From Rhodospirillales bacterium (GTDB lineage: Bacteria; Pseudomonadota; Alphaproteobacteria; Rhodospirillales_A; Casp-alpha2): DNA of 6,126 nt. Positions within the stretch are counted from its first letter, which is position 1, and each line of letters starts with the position of its first letter. Below are positions 5,906 through 6,126 of the stretch, in pieces. A model generated the notes under the pieces. It made no database searches, was not told the DNA's origin, and saw only the letters and a list, made by a program, of their open reading frames with translations. The position numbers were made by a program, and so were the translations under genes. The stretch spans positions 1 to 6,126 of the forward strand of contig JAESSX010000332.1 of the NCBI GenBank assembly GCA_016763915.1, given 5' to 3'.

Positions 5906-6126
5906 ATGACCGAAAATCCCCGTTTTGTCATACTCGACGATCGCGGCCTGCTTGCCGTTACGGGGTCGGACCGGGTCAGCTTCCTGCAGGGGCTGGTGCC
6001 CAGCGACGTGGAAAAGGCCGGGCCGGACCGGGCGGTCTACGCCGCCCTGCTGAGCCCCCAAGGCAAATACCTGTATGACTTTTTTGTCGTCGAACTGGAC
6101 GGGGCCTTGCTGCTCGATTGCGAACG
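5906..6126 (+). CDS. ygfZ: YgfZ/GcvT-like folate-binding protein (partial, N-terminus only)
   Basis: First 73 residues of a protein that matches the YgfZ/IBA57 group (aminomethyltransferase-like fold), which binds tetrahydrofolate and helps assemble or repair certain iron-sulfur enzymes. Visible family features are the opening strand FVILDDRGLLAVTGSDRVSF (7-26), then LQGLVPSDV (27-35) and LLSPQGKYLYDFFV (48-61), matching the usual '...LL.PQGK...DF...' block. The diagnostic K-G-C-Y-x-G-Q/E motif would lie beyond the window, so this rests on the N-terminal pattern alone. The ATG at 5906 has AAAGG 6 nt upstream. It is transcribed divergently from the glycosyltransferase operon, and nothing suggests a shared function. 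A GcvT-type aminomethyltransferase is the main alternative but less likely given the short N-terminus. Confidence 0.82.
   Translation, partial: MTENPRFVILDDRGLLAVTGSDRVSFLQGLVPSDVEKAGPDRAVYAALLSPQGKYLYDFFVVELDGALLLDCE

Noticed and set aside
5716..5931. Short open frames crossing the intergenic region on both strands (5643-5852, 5728-6078 on plus; 5716-5931, 5855-6061 on minus).
   Set aside because: They overlap well-supported genes or their starts, have no family features, and look like random arginine- and proline-rich translations of GC-rich DNA.
1..6126. tRNA, rRNA, CRISPR array, riboswitch, insertion sequence or phage genes.
   Set aside because: Nothing of these kinds was seen on reading. 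All but about 190 bases is accounted for by coding sequence.

Overview
This window is GC-rich, uses almost only G/C-ending codons, and has the tight overlapping gene packing of a proteobacterium. The protein families (a WaaE-like family 2 glycosyltransferase pair, a family 9 heptosyltransferase, and a YgfZ/IBA57-type protein) fit an alphaproteobacterium, perhaps Rhodospirillales. That placement is inferred from composition and protein style, not from a marker gene.

Layout. Positions 1-5719 are one minus-strand operon, read from right to left: a family 9 glycosyltransferase (heptosyltransferase-like, 4757-5719), two tandem paralogous family 2 glycosyltransferases (3978-4760 and 3218-3985), two different GT-B glycosyltransferases of the GT4 type (2180-3217 and 1146-2177), and a glutamine-dependent asparagine synthetase-type amidotransferase (1-1146) cut by the window edge. 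The five junctions are 4-nt overlap, 8-nt overlap, 0-nt gap, 2-nt gap and 1-nt overlap, so translation is almost certainly coupled. Positions 5720-5905 are a divergent intergenic region. From 5906 a plus-strand gene begins, encoding a YgfZ/GcvT-like folate-binding protein that runs off the right edge.

How the genes work together. A heptosyltransferase-like enzyme followed by WaaE-like and GT4 enzymes is the usual make-up of a locus that builds the lipopolysaccharide core or another surface glycan on the cytoplasmic face of the inner membrane. The AsnB-like protein at the end is either a housekeeping asparagine synthetase carried in the operon or, as its position suggests, an enzyme that amidates a sugar acid of the glycan. 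The sequence here cannot separate these. The ygfZ-like gene is transcribed divergently and probably has an unrelated role in iron-sulfur protein maintenance.

I see no tRNA, rRNA, CRISPR array, insertion sequence or phage gene, and no convincing sign of a wholly new system. The points most worth a second look are the tandem GT2 duplication with its uneven divergence and the AsnB-type enzyme inside a glycan operon.
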